Shown: positions 1 to 8,124 of the stretch, piece by piece
How the letters are laid out: each line of letters begins with the position of its first letter
Numbering within the stretch: position 1 is the first letter of the stretch
Notes under the pieces: model-generated
What the model was told of the DNA's origin: nothing
Database searches by the model: none
The model's input: only the letters and a program-made list of their open reading frames with translations
Program-made: the position numbers and the translations under genes
DNA from: CAMPJM01 sp964440915
GTDB taxonomy: Bacteria > Bacteroidota > Bacteroidia > Cytophagales > Cyclobacteriaceae
Reading direction: 5' to 3'
Assembly: GCA_964440915.1 (NCBI GenBank)
Contig: CAYTTV010000080.1
Location: 1-12,277, forward strand
Length of the DNA: 12,277 nucleotides

Positions 1-115
1 GAGCATTCCTCAGTTAGACATTTTTTATCATAATCCCTAGTGAAATTGGTTGATGTTACTCCCGTTAAACAAGACCTTCCTATTCCGAAAAGTTATACCT
101 CATCCCTATTGCCTG

Positions 116-148
116 AAGTCTGCAAGTGAATAATTGCAGACTTTTTTT
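116..148 (+). terminator. Intrinsic terminator of an upstream gene outside the window
   Basis: A perfect 10-bp stem, AAGTCTGCAA (116-125) with TTGCAGACTT (134-143), closes an 8-nt loop and runs directly into further T residues to 148. The T-run follows the stem only in the + direction, so it should end a + strand transcript entering from the left. No convincing gene is visible in 1-115. One frame reads a dozen codons and stops at 38-40, which could be the tail of that upstream gene, but nothing identifies it. The terminator separates the upstream unit from the glgE operon. Confidence 0.85.
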
Positions 149-241
149 ATGCCAGTTAGCGGCACTATAATTTCCCCGTCGCATTTTGCTGCATAGCTCA
201 TATTACGCAGAGACAAAAAAATTATTCCTAAACATGCCCTT

Positions 242-277
242 TAGTATTCTGTTAATTGGAATAGGAAATAGTATTCT
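242..277 (+). repeat. 9-nt direct repeat in the glgE leader
   Basis: TAGTATTCT occurs at 242-250 and again at 269-277, a 27-nt period, immediately upstream of glgE. The spacing is between 2.5 and 3 helical turns. It could be a pair of operator half-sites or chance in AT-rich DNA. Between the terminator at 148 and glgE at 299 I see no convincing TTG/TAnnTTTG promoter, so how the operon is started is not visible from motifs. AAAGGA at 286-291 is a plausible ribosome binding site for glgE. Confidence 0.25.
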
Positions 278-298
278 CAAGCATCAAAGGAACAGAAT

Positions 299-2302
299 AT
301 GGCGAAAGGAAAGGAAGCAACGAACAAAAAAACAATAAATAAGCCAATCAGTAGCATCAGAAATGCTGAAGGACGTCGAAGGGTCATTATTTCAAGGGTT
401 TCGCCACAGGTAGAAAGAGGACACTTTCCTGCTAAAACTGTTGTGGGTGAAGAAACGATTATTAGTGCCGACATCTTTAGCGATGGCCATGATGTCGTGA
501 ATGCAGCTGTTTTACTGAAGCATGAAAAGGAGCGGCAATGGAAGGAGATACCCATGAAGCTTTTGGGCAATGACCATTGGGAAGCCAAGTGGTATCCTGA
601 AAAGCTGGGGCTTTATCAATTTAAGGTACAGGGTTGGATAGACCATTTTGCGACGTGGCAACGGGATCTGGAGAAGAAATTTATGGCCAATCAAGATATC
701 CGTGTGGATTTGCTGGTGGGGATAGAAATCGTAAAGGAAAGTGCTCATGAAGCAGATCCATCCGAAAAGGAGCGGCTTCTTGAATGGGGAAGGACCCTCG
801 AAAATTCTGCCAACAATGGCGTAGATATGACTTTGGCCCTCAGTAAGAAACTGGCTAAGGCGGTTGAACACAATGCAAAGGTTTTGGCGACGGTATATCC
901 TCAGGTATTTTCAATTATTTCAGAACGGAAAAAAGCACTTTTTAGCACTTGGTACGAGCTGTTCCCACGTTCTGCATCTCCCGAACCTGGGCAACATGGC
1001 ACCTTCAAAGATGTTGAAAGATTACTGCCACGCATTGCACGGATGGGTTTCGACACCTTGTATTTTCCGCCCATTCATCCGATAGGAGAAGTAAAGAGAA
1101 AAGGTAGAAATAATGCGCTGGTGGCTCAACCGGAGGATCCAGGCTCTCCATGGGCCATAGGCAGTAAAGATGGCGGTCATAAGGCTATTCACCCTCAATT
1201 GGGAACTATAAAAGATTTTCGTCGGCTTGTGGAGAAAGCCAAACAGCATGATATTGACATTGCACTAGACATTGCGTTCCAGTGTGCTCCCGACCATCCT
1301 TATGTAAAGGAGCATCCAGAATGGTTTATTTGGCGGCCCGATGGAACAGTACAATATGCAGAAAACCCACCCAAGAAATATGAAGATATCCTGCCCCTGA
1401 ATTTTGAGTGTGAAGATTGGAAGAACCTTTGGGCAGAACTGAAAAGCATCATTGATTATTGGATTGATCAGGGCATTGAAATATTTCGTGTTGACAACCC
1501 TCATACCAAAGCATTTCCATTTTGGGAGTGGGTAATAGGAGAAATTAAAAAATCACATCCACAAACGATATTTCTTGCGGAAGCTTTTACCCGGCCTAGG
1601 CTTATGGAGCGTTTGGCAAAGGGCGGTTTTACACAGTCCTATACTTATTTCACTTGGCGCAACACCAAGCAGGAACTGGAAGCGTATATGCACGACCTTA
1701 CGCAAACCAGTCTTAAACATTATTTCCGTCCAAATTTCTGGGTCAATACTCCCGACATCCTTCCACCAATCCTTACCCATGGTGGTGAAAATGCCCATAT
1801 CCAAAGATTGATTTTGGCGGCTACCCTGTCATCGAATTACGGGGTGTATGGCCCAGTTTATGAGTTTGCCATCAACAGACCACACGAAACAAAAGAAGAG
1901 TATGCCGACAACGAAAAATACGAAATTAAGCATTGGGATTGGGACAAGTATACAAGGGTAAAGGAGATAATTGCTCGTATCAATAAGATCCGTAATGAAA
2001 ATCGGGCTTTGCAGGCTACGGCAAACATTGTCTTTGTACCTACTTCCAATGACCAAATTATCTGTTACGGAAAAGCAGATGTCAAAAAAGAGAATATCAT
2101 CATTACTGTGATAAACCTTGATCCCTATCATACACAAGGTGCTCACGTAAAACTGCCATTGGAAAAGTTGGGCATCAAAGGTGTTTCTTATAAACTAAAT
2201 GACCTGTTGAGTGGTAGTAAGTACACCTGGAGCGAAGAGTGGAATTATGTGGAATTGAATCCATATATGATGCCGGCTCATGTATTCAAAATAGAACAAT
2301 AA
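299..2302 (+). CDS. glgE: Alpha-1,4-glucan:maltose-1-phosphate maltosyltransferase GlgE
   Basis: GlgE transfers maltosyl units from alpha-maltose-1-phosphate to the non-reducing end of alpha-1,4-glucan in the cytoplasm, releasing phosphate (GH13 family). The 667-aa length is normal for the family. A Lys-rich tail of about 15 residues precedes the beta-rich N-terminal GlgE domain (about 20-200), followed by the (beta/alpha)8 catalytic domain with insert and a C-terminal beta domain. GlgE-specific signatures are KGRNN, FQCAPDHP (Q328) and ENPPKKY (ending Y361), which line the maltose-1-phosphate site in characterised enzymes. The nucleophile is D399 in FRVDNPHT, the acid/base E428 in FLAEAF, and the third acid D486 in NTPDI. 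These match Streptomyces coelicolor D394/E423/D480 from memory. The ATG has AAAGGA 7 nt upstream. It is the first gene of an operon, 9 nt before treS-pep2. The identification is secure; the activity is inferred by homology. Confidence 0.96.
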   Translation: MAKGKEATNKKTINKPISSIRNAEGRRRVIISRVSPQVERGHFPAKTVVGEETIISADIFSDGHDVVNAAVLLKHEKERQWKEIPMKLLGNDHWEAKWYPEKLGLYQFKVQGWIDHFATWQRDLEKKFMANQDIRVDLLVGIEIVKESAHEADPSEKERLLEWGRTLENSANNGVDMTLALSKKLAKAVEHNAKVLATVYPQVFSIISERKKALFSTWYELFPRSASPEPGQHGTFKDVERLLPRIARMGFDTLYFPPIHPIGEVKRKGRNNALVAQPEDPGSPWAIGSKDGGHKAIHPQLGTIKDFRRLVEKAKQHDIDIALDIAFQCAPDHPYVKEHPEWFIWRPDGTVQYAENPPKKYEDILPLNFECEDWKNLWAELKSIIDYWIDQGIEIFRVDNPHTKAFPFWEWVIGEIKKSHPQTIFLAEAFTRPRLMERLAKGGFTQSYTYFTWRNTKQELEAYMHDLTQTSLKHYFRPNFWVNTPDILPPILTHGGENAHIQRLILAATLSSNYGVYGPVYEFAINRPHETKEEYADNEKYEIKHWDWDKYTRVKEIIARINKIRNENRALQATANIVFVPTSNDQIICYGKADVKKENIIITVINLDPYHTQGAHVKLPLEKLGIKGVSYKLNDLLSGSKYTWSEEWNYVELNPYMMPAHVFKIEQ

Positions 2303-2311
2303 AGATTACCT

Positions 2312-5300
2312 ATGGCAACTACAAAAAGTAAATTGGACGATAAGCTGCATTGGTACAAAGACGCGATCATATACGAGCTGCATATAAAAGCATTCTATGA
2401 CAGCAATGGAGATGGGATTGGCGATTTTCAAGGTCTAATAGAAAAACTGGATTATCTTGAAGAGTTAGGTATAACGGCAATATGGGTCTTACCTTTCTAT
2501 CCTTCGCCACTTAGAGATGATGGATATGACATAGCCGACTACTATCGTATCAATCCGGCCTATGGCAATATTCTCCAATTCAAAAAATTTCTCAGAGAGG
2601 CGCACAAGCGGAATTTGAAAGTAATCACCGAGCTTGTCATTAACCATACTTCCGATCAGCATCCATGGTTCCAAAGAGCCAGAAGGGCACCGAAAGGTTC
2701 TGTAGAGCGAGATTATTATGTTTGGACTGACGATCCCACCCAATACAGTGATGTAAGGATCATCTTTCAGGATTTCGAATCTTCTAACTGGCACTGGGAT
2801 CCGCTCGCACAACAATACTATTGGCATAGGTTTTTTCATCACCAACCAGACCTAAATTTTGACAATCCCAAAGTACAGGAGGAGGTATTCAAAATCATAG
2901 ACTACTGGGCAAAAATGGGAGTGGACGGCTTTCGCTTGGATGCCGTGCCTTATTTGTTTGAGCGTGAGGGTACAAACTGCGAGAATTTGCCCGAGACCCA
3001 TGCATTTTTGAAAAAGCTACGGGCCCATGTCGACAAGCATTTTCCAGGGACCTTGCTCTTGGCAGAAGCCAATATGTGGCCGGAAGACAGTGCTGCCTAC
3101 TTTGGCGACGGTGACGAATGTCAAATGAACTACCACTTTCCTGTAATGCCACGGATGTTTATGGCCCTGCGCATGGAAGATAGATATCCAATCTTGGATA
3201 TTTACGATCAAACCCCCACAATTCCAGACACATGTCAGTGGGCGATATTTCTAAGAAATCATGATGAACTCACCTTGGAAATGGTCACCGACGAAGAGCG
3301 GGACTACATGTATAAGGTATATGCCAAAGATCCTAAAGCGAAGATTAACCTAGGCATTCGGCATAGACTTTCGCCCCTGATGGATAATAACAGAAAAAAA
3401 ATCGAACTGCTCAATTATCTATTGTTTTCATTGCCTGGCACGCCAGTAATCTATTATGGTGACGAGATAGGGATGGGCGACAACTTTTATTTGGGTGACA
3501 GGGACGGCGTGCGGACACCCATGCAATGGTCATCTAACAGGAATGCTGGCTTTTCTGAAGCGAATCCTCAAATGCTCTACTTGCCTGTGATATTAGATCC
3601 GGAGTTTTCATATGAGGCCGTAAACGTAGAAACCCAAAGGCGTAACACATCTTCTTTGCTATGGTGGATGAAGCGCGTCATCAACATGCGTAAGCGCTAT
3701 AAGGCATTCGGTCGGGGTGATCTAACATTCATAAATGTTGACAATCCAAAGGTAATGGCATTTTTCAGGAGCTACGAAGATGAAACTATCTTGGTTGTCG
3801 TCAATCTCTCTCGCTTTACACAAGCAGCAGAGCTCGACCTGGAGCAGTATAAAGGCTATGTGCCTGTAGAAATTTTCAGCAAAAATAAATTTCCTGAAAT
3901 AGGGGAAGGATCACCCTATTTTTTCACTTTAAGTCCCCACGCCTATCATTGGTTTCATCTTCAGAAAACATATAAGGAAAAGGATGACAATGCGCTATTG
4001 CCCCTCATTAAATTAAACAGATGGAGTGAGCTTTTCGATAACAAGACGGTGTTTAAATTGGAAAATGAAATTTTGCCCCGCTATATGTTATCTTCAAGAT
4101 GGTTTGGAGGAAAAGCAAAAACCATTCAAACCATTGAGATAGCCAATAAAACTGAGGTGGTATTTGGTAGCAACAGGTGTTGGTTTTTGCTGGTACAAGT
4201 CAATTACGAAACCGGTTTGCCCGATGTTTACCAATTGCCCATCACCTTCTTAAAAGAAAAGGCAATTGAGGACCTTAAAGAGAACCAATCCCGTGCTGTT
4301 TTGGCTCGTATGGAGCTAGATGGAGAAAAGGGACTATTATATGATGCTTTATTTTGCAAAGATTTACAACAGCATATACTCAAGCAAATGGTTTCCAAGC
4401 AAGGGAAGAGTGCTAAAAATGGCACAATCCGAATGCACGGTAATGACGCTTTGAAAATGTACTTAAAAGAACACGATGAAATCAAGTCAAAAGTACTGTC
4501 GGTAGAGCAAAGCAATACTTCCATCATATACGACAATGCCTTTTTTTTAAAGATTTACCGTAAGGTTGACCAGGCAATTAATCCTGATTTGGAGATCAAC
4601 AGGTTTTTAAAAGAAGAGGCTCAATTTGATTTTATCCCAGATCTGGTAGGTGCTATTGAGTGGGAGCAGGGCAAAGGCAGTATGGTCTTAGGCATGATGC
4701 AGAGGATGGTGCCCAATCATGGTGATGCGTGGACATACATGCTCGACAGGCTGAACTCCTATTATGAGCGGATTCTTTCTCAGCAGGAAGATTTCTCTCA
4801 AGTACCTGAACTTATGGGAAGCCTCACCAATCCCATGGCATTTGATGCCATGCCTGCGGCACTTTCCGAATTGTTAGGGCCTATCGCAACAGAAAGAACA
4901 AGATTGTTAGGAGAGCGGACAGGAGAAATGCACTTGGCATTGGCTTCCAATCAGAGCTTGCAGGATTTCAAGCCAGAACCATTCTCATTACATTATCAAA
5001 GGTCACTCTACTCTTCACTCCAGTCTTTGGTGCGAGGTACGTATCAAAACTTAGGGAAAAAAATAAGAACCCTTTCTCCGTCATTAAAGCAGGAGGCTGA
5101 GGAAGTATATGCCATGAAAGATGATGTTCTCAAGGCGATGAAGGAGATATATAGCAAAAGACTTGATGTTGTAAAAATCAGGAACCATGGCGATTACCAC
5201 CTTGGGCAGGTGTTGTTCACAGGCAAGGATTTTGTCATACTCGATTTTGAAGGAGAACCCGCCCGTAGTTTTAGCGAAAGAAGGTTGAAGCGTTCACCCC

Positions 5301-5650
5301 TTAGAGATATAGCGGGAATGATTCGATCTTATCATTATGCAGCGTATTCAGGACTGCTACTGCATGACCAATATAGAGAAGAAGACCTAAAGACATTGCT
5401 TCCGTGGGCAGATTTTTGGTTCCATCATATGAGCGGCTTCTTTATGCATGCCTATCTCAATAAGGTAAAAGGAAGTGCTTTTATTCCAAAAGAAGAGCAA
5501 GATTTGGAAGTGATGCTACGGACATTTCTGTTGGAGAAGGCAGTTTATGAGCTGAATTACGAGTTGAACAACCGACCTGATTGGCTGATGATACCTTTAA
5601 GGGGAATTAAATCACTTATGGGGAAGAGTAAAATATTGGAAGTTGTGTGA
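2312..5650 (+). CDS. treS: Fused trehalose synthase / maltokinase (TreS-Pep2)
   Basis: A bifunctional 1112-aa protein. Residues 1 to about 550 are a GH13 trehalose synthase that interconverts trehalose and maltose: DGIGDFQGL near the start, VINHTS, nucleophile D210 in GFRLDAVPY, acid/base E252 in LLAEANMWPE and D318 in RNHDE. From about 565 to the end is a maltokinase, which makes maltose-1-phosphate from maltose and a nucleoside triphosphate. It has the N-terminal cap motif SSRWFGGKAK (594-603), the catalytic loop HGDYHLGQ (D961), the metal-binding DFEGEP (D978, E980) and the following RSPLRDIAGM. In mycobacteria TreS and Pep2 are separate proteins that form a complex; here they are one chain, as in many other bacteria, giving the kinase its substrate directly. 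The start is the ATG 9 nt after glgE, with no strong Shine-Dalgarno. No motif is missing and no frameshift is seen between the domains. Both domains are clear; cleavage into separate proteins cannot be judged. Confidence 0.95.
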   Translation: MATTKSKLDDKLHWYKDAIIYELHIKAFYDSNGDGIGDFQGLIEKLDYLEELGITAIWVLPFYPSPLRDDGYDIADYYRINPAYGNILQFKKFLREAHKRNLKVITELVINHTSDQHPWFQRARRAPKGSVERDYYVWTDDPTQYSDVRIIFQDFESSNWHWDPLAQQYYWHRFFHHQPDLNFDNPKVQEEVFKIIDYWAKMGVDGFRLDAVPYLFEREGTNCENLPETHAFLKKLRAHVDKHFPGTLLLAEANMWPEDSAAYFGDGDECQMNYHFPVMPRMFMALRMEDRYPILDIYDQTPTIPDTCQWAIFLRNHDELTLEMVTDEERDYMYKVYAKDPKAKINLGIRHRLSPLMDNNRKKIELLNYLLFSLPGTPVIYYGDEIGMGDNFYLGDRDGVRTPMQWSSNRNAGFSEANPQMLYLPVILDPEFSYEAVNVETQRRNTSSLLWWMKRVINMRKRYKAFGRGDLTFINVDNPKVMAFFRSYEDETILVVVNLSRFTQAAELDLEQYKGYVPVEIFSKNKFPEIGEGSPYFFTLSPHAYHWFHLQKTYKEKDDNALLPLIKLNRWSELFDNKTVFKLENEILPRYMLSSRWFGGKAKTIQTIEIANKTEVVFGSNRCWFLLVQVNYETGLPDVYQLPITFLKEKAIEDLKENQSRAVLARMELDGEKGLLYDALFCKDLQQHILKQMVSKQGKSAKNGTIRMHGNDALKMYLKEHDEIKSKVLSVEQSNTSIIYDNAFFLKIYRKVDQAINPDLEINRFLKEEAQFDFIPDLVGAIEWEQGKGSMVLGMMQRMVPNHGDAWTYMLDRLNSYYERILSQQEDFSQVPELMGSLTNPMAFDAMPAALSELLGPIATERTRLLGERTGEMHLALASNQSLQDFKPEPFSLHYQRSLYSSLQSLVRGTYQNLGKKIRTLSPSLKQEAEEVYAMKDDVLKAMKEIYSKRLDVVKIRNHGDYHLGQVLFTGKDFVILDFEGEPARSFSERRLKRSPLRDIAGMIRSYHYAAYSGLLLHDQYREEDLKTLLPWADFWFHHMSGFFMHAYLNKVKGSAFIPKEEQDLEVMLRTFLLEKAVYELNYELNNRPDWLMIPLRGIKSLMGKSKILEVV

Positions 5651-5671
5651 TCACTGTAGAATAATAGTATT

Positions 5672-7687
5672 ATGCCAGAAGTTAAAACAGATACCAGTGT
5701 GAGGGAAAGAAGGCCTGCTGGAAAAGCAAAAGCCAAAGGACAAGGAGGCGTGCCTATGACAGAAAGGATGGAACACTTTTCATTGTTTTCTGATTTCGAC
5801 ATTCATCTTTTTAAGGCAGGTAAGCTTTATCACTTATACAATAAATTGGGCTCTCATCTTGTGGAGCATAACGGAGTGCAAGGGGTTTATTTTGCTGTAT
5901 GGGCTCCCAATGCGATAGAAGTTCAAGTGATTGGGAACTTCAATGGATGGAGCAAACAACACCATGCACTCCTGCCCCGTTGGGATGGATCGGGAATATG
6001 GGAGGCTTTTATCCCTGGACTGAAGCAAGGAGAGTACTACAAATACTATATAAAATCCTTCAATGGGCATGAGGCTGAAAAAGGTGATCCATTTGCCTTT
6101 CACTGGGAGACTCCTCCTAAGACTGGGTCGGTAGTTTGGGATCTTCCATTTAAGTGGACAGACCAAAAATGGATGAAACAAAGAAAAAGTGGTTCACCCT
6201 TGGACAAGCCCATGTCGATATATGAAATGCACCTGGGCTCTTGGAGGAAAGTGCCTGAAGAAGGTGGGCGATTTATGACCTATCGGGAGATAGCAGAAAC
6301 TTTGCCTGCATATTTACAATATATGGGCTTCACACATGTGGAATTTATGCCTGTTATGGAACATCCATTTTTTGGGTCATGGGGTTATCAAATAACCGGA
6401 TATTTTGCCCCATCCAGCAGGTTTGGCACACCACAAGATTTTATGTTTTTGGTGGATGCGCTGCATAAAGCAGGAATAGGTGTCATTTTAGATTGGGTCC
6501 CTTCCCATTTTCCTTTAGACCTGCACGGCTTACATCTTTTTGATGGCACGCACTTGTATGAGCACGAAGATCCTCGAAGGGGCTTCCATCCGGACTGGAA
6601 AAGTGGAATTTTCAATTATGGCAGAAATGAAGTACGTGCATTCTTGATTTCCAATGCATTATACTGGCTGGATAAATACCATATTGATGGCCTTCGGGTG
6701 GACGCCGTAGCTTCTATGTTGTACTTGGATTATTCTCGGAATGAAGGAGAGTGGCTGCCCAATGCATATGGAGGACGAGAAAACCTCGAAGCCATTTCAT
6801 TTTTGCAAGAGTTTAACGATGCCGTACACAATCACCATCCTGATGTGTTTACGGTAGCAGAAGAATCAACGGCGTATCCAGGCGTGACACACCCTACAGA
6901 GGAGGGTGGTTTGGGCTTTGATATGAAGTGGATGATGGGGTGGATGCATGACACCTTGGACTATTTTCAACTGGAGCCTATCCATAGAGGCTATCATCAA
7001 GGACAAATCACTTTTAGTATCCATTATGCTTTTACCGAAAAGTTTGTGCTGCCACTATCGCATGATGAAGTGGTATATGGAAAAGGATCGATGATCAATA
7101 AAATGCCTGGAGATGAATGGCAGAAGTTTGCTAATCTTAGGCTTCTTTATGGTTATATGTATGGACATCCAGGCGCAAAGATGCTTTTCATGGGGAGTGA
7201 GTTTGCTCAAAGGCATGAATGGCAACACGACTATAGCCTCGATTGGCATGAAAACAACCACCCCGCCCACCAAGGGGTACAAAAGTTGTTGAAGGACTTA
7301 AATTTACTCTGTAAAGAAGAATTAGCACTCTATGAGCAGAACTTTTCACCTGATGGGTTTGAATGGATCGCCTTCGATGACGCCACCAACTCTGTGATTA
7401 GCTGGATGAGAAAAGGAAAGGCCCATGATGAAACCTTGATATTTGTGGCTAATTTTACCCCTGTGCCACGGCCAAACTATCGAATTGGGGTGAATGAAAG
7501 AGGGTTTTATAAGGAGATTTTTAATTCCGATGATTTAAAGTACGGTGGCAGCGACGTGCTCAATGATCCTGATTTGGAGACAGCACCCATCCCCATGCAC
7601 GGCAGGCAGCATTCTCTTTCATTAGTGCTACCACCGCTTGCTATTATAGTGCTAAAACATAATAAGGAAAGAGCACCTTTGATTTAA
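5672..7687 (+). CDS. glgB: 1,4-alpha-glucan branching enzyme GlgB
   Basis: GlgB cuts alpha-1,4-glucan chains and rejoins them as alpha-1,6 branches. The layout is a poorly conserved basic N-terminal tail (1-28), a CBM48 domain (about 62-150, with VYFAVWAPNA and GNFNGW), a GH13 catalytic domain from about 183 (SIYEMHLGSWR) and a C-terminal beta domain. The catalytic residues are D344 in DGLRVDAV, E397 in VAEEST and D465 in LSHDEVV. At 671 aa it is the shorter type of GlgB, without the extra N1 domain of the E. coli enzyme. It is the last gene of the GlgE operon, 21 nt after treS-pep2, and should branch the polymer GlgE makes. The start is uncertain: the ATG at 5672 has A at -3 and -6, as Bacteroidota favour, but an in-frame ATG at 5756 follows a near-perfect AAGGAGG (5742-5748). 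Starting there would remove the 28-residue tail and leave all domains intact. Confidence 0.96.
   Translation: MPEVKTDTSVRERRPAGKAKAKGQGGVPMTERMEHFSLFSDFDIHLFKAGKLYHLYNKLGSHLVEHNGVQGVYFAVWAPNAIEVQVIGNFNGWSKQHHALLPRWDGSGIWEAFIPGLKQGEYYKYYIKSFNGHEAEKGDPFAFHWETPPKTGSVVWDLPFKWTDQKWMKQRKSGSPLDKPMSIYEMHLGSWRKVPEEGGRFMTYREIAETLPAYLQYMGFTHVEFMPVMEHPFFGSWGYQITGYFAPSSRFGTPQDFMFLVDALHKAGIGVILDWVPSHFPLDLHGLHLFDGTHLYEHEDPRRGFHPDWKSGIFNYGRNEVRAFLISNALYWLDKYHIDGLRVDAVASMLYLDYSRNEGEWLPNAYGGRENLEAISFLQEFNDAVHNHHPDVFTVAEESTAYPGVTHPTEEGGLGFDMKWMMGWMHDTLDYFQLEPIHRGYHQGQITFSIHYAFTEKFVLPLSHDEVVYGKGSMINKMPGDEWQKFANLRLLYGYMYGHPGAKMLFMGSEFAQRHEWQHDYSLDWHENNHPAHQGVQKLLKDLNLLCKEELALYEQNFSPDGFEWIAFDDATNSVISWMRKGKAHDETLIFVANFTPVPRPNYRIGVNERGFYKEIFNSDDLKYGGSDVLNDPDLETAPIPMHGRQHSLSLVLPPLAIIVLKHNKERAPLI
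5742..5758 (+). promoter_or_regulatory. Possible internal ribosome binding site and alternative glgB start
   Basis: AAGGAGG (5742-5748) lies 7 nt before an in-frame ATG (5756-5758) inside the 5' end of glgB. It is the strongest Shine-Dalgarno match noticed in the window. The codons before it encode a basic, Gly/Lys/Ala-rich stretch that belongs to no domain. Bacteroidota rely little on Shine-Dalgarno pairing, so the match may be chance (AAA GGA CAA GGA GGC codes for KGQGG). It remains a real alternative for where GlgB begins. Confidence 0.35.
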
Positions 7688-7727
7688 TTTGGCTATTTGA
7701 ACTTCGATTTGGTAAGTTAAAATAAGT

Positions 7728-7792
7728 GATGGGAATAGAAGAATTACACTGTCTTCCATTCATCATTCAGCACCTAAAATTCATTTTTTTTT
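7728..7792 (+). terminator. Weak terminator candidate after the glg operon
   Basis: An imperfect hairpin pairs GATG (7728-7731) with CATC (7761-7764), continuing inward through AAT/ATT and GAAGA/TCTTC around a loop of about 9 nt. A run of nine T residues (7784-7792) follows, but about 20 nt after the stem, which is far for a standard intrinsic terminator. It is the only candidate between glgB and the convergent lipoprotein gene. Otherwise 7688-7828 shows no gene or clear site. Confidence 0.25.
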
Positions 7793-7828
7793 GACTTATG
7801 TCTTATCTCTAAGTTCTTATATCTATTT

Positions 7829-7978
7829 TTACTTTCCCCACTTTCCTTGCTTTTTATACTGAATATCATTGTAATGCTTGTTTTTTGCTTTCCCTTCTCG
7901 GGTTTGGTACTGAGACCTGGGCGCACAAGAGGTGAACAAAAGTAATGAGGCTATAAAGAATAGAAACAAATTTTTCAT
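7829..7978 (-). CDS. Small basic lipoprotein, function unknown
   Basis: A 49-codon reading frame runs from ATG at 7978 to TAA at 7829-7831. It is short enough to be missed by usual gene-length cut-offs. The protein begins MKN, then a hydrophobic stretch LFLFFIASLLLF (4-15), then a lipobox-like FTSC with C18 as the predicted lipid-modified cysteine, so it should be exported by Sec and cleaved by signal peptidase II. There is no Asp after the cysteine. The mature part of about 32 residues is rich in Lys, Tyr and Gln (for example YKKQGKWGK at the end) and strongly basic. I do not recognise a family; similar tiny Cys-lipidated basic proteins are common in Bacteroidota. It converges on glgB and diverges from thiL. 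The complete signal-peptide pattern followed by a hydrophilic tail and a stop is the main reason to call it real; no good Shine-Dalgarno or promoter is seen. Confidence 0.6.
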   Translation of the reverse strand: MKNLFLFFIASLLLFTSCAPRSQYQTREGKAKNKHYNDIQYKKQGKWGK

Positions 7979-8013
7979 GGAAAAAAGTAAGTTCTAAGAT
8001 TAACAATGATAAC

Positions 8014-8030
8014 TTTGAAACAAGTTCAAA
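8014..8030. promoter_or_regulatory. Inverted repeat between the lipoprotein gene and thiL
   Basis: TTTGAA (8014-8019) and TTCAAA (8025-8030) form a 6-bp inverted repeat around ACAAG in the 146-nt divergent intergenic region. It lies 36 nt upstream of the lipoprotein start. It could be an operator for the divergent pair, but such AT-rich repeats arise easily by chance. Confidence 0.2.
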
Positions 8031-8098
8031 TAACCACAAATCTTTTGTAGGATGCTGCTGTTTGCTTTCGTAAACATTACATGTATCCTGTTTAGTGC

Positions 8099-8106
8099 TA
8101 GTTTTG
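8099..8106 (+). promoter_or_regulatory. Possible -7 element for thiL
   Basis: TAGTTTTG matches the Bacteroidota -7 consensus TAnnTTTG exactly and lies 18 nt before the thiL ATG. No TTTG or TTG is found at the usual 17-20 nt upstream, so only half of the promoter is supported. AAGGTG at 8114-8119 is a plausible ribosome binding site between this element and the ATG. Confidence 0.28.
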
Positions 8107-8124
8107 AGGATATAAGGTGAAAAT

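Noticed and set aside
1..115. Possible C-terminus of an upstream gene (frame ending at 38-40)
   Set aside because: Only about a dozen codons are visible and all three forward frames stop within 40 nt, so no frame can be chosen.
166..171. TATAAT upstream of glgE, like an E. coli -10 box
   Set aside because: No TTGACA-like -35 lies at 16-18 nt, and Bacteroidota use a different -33/-7 consensus. One hexamer in AT-rich DNA is weak.
4228..4536. Minus-strand Cys/Ser-rich frame inside treS-pep2
   Set aside because: It is antisense to the maltokinase domain, whose motifs are intact, and has no recognisable features of its own.
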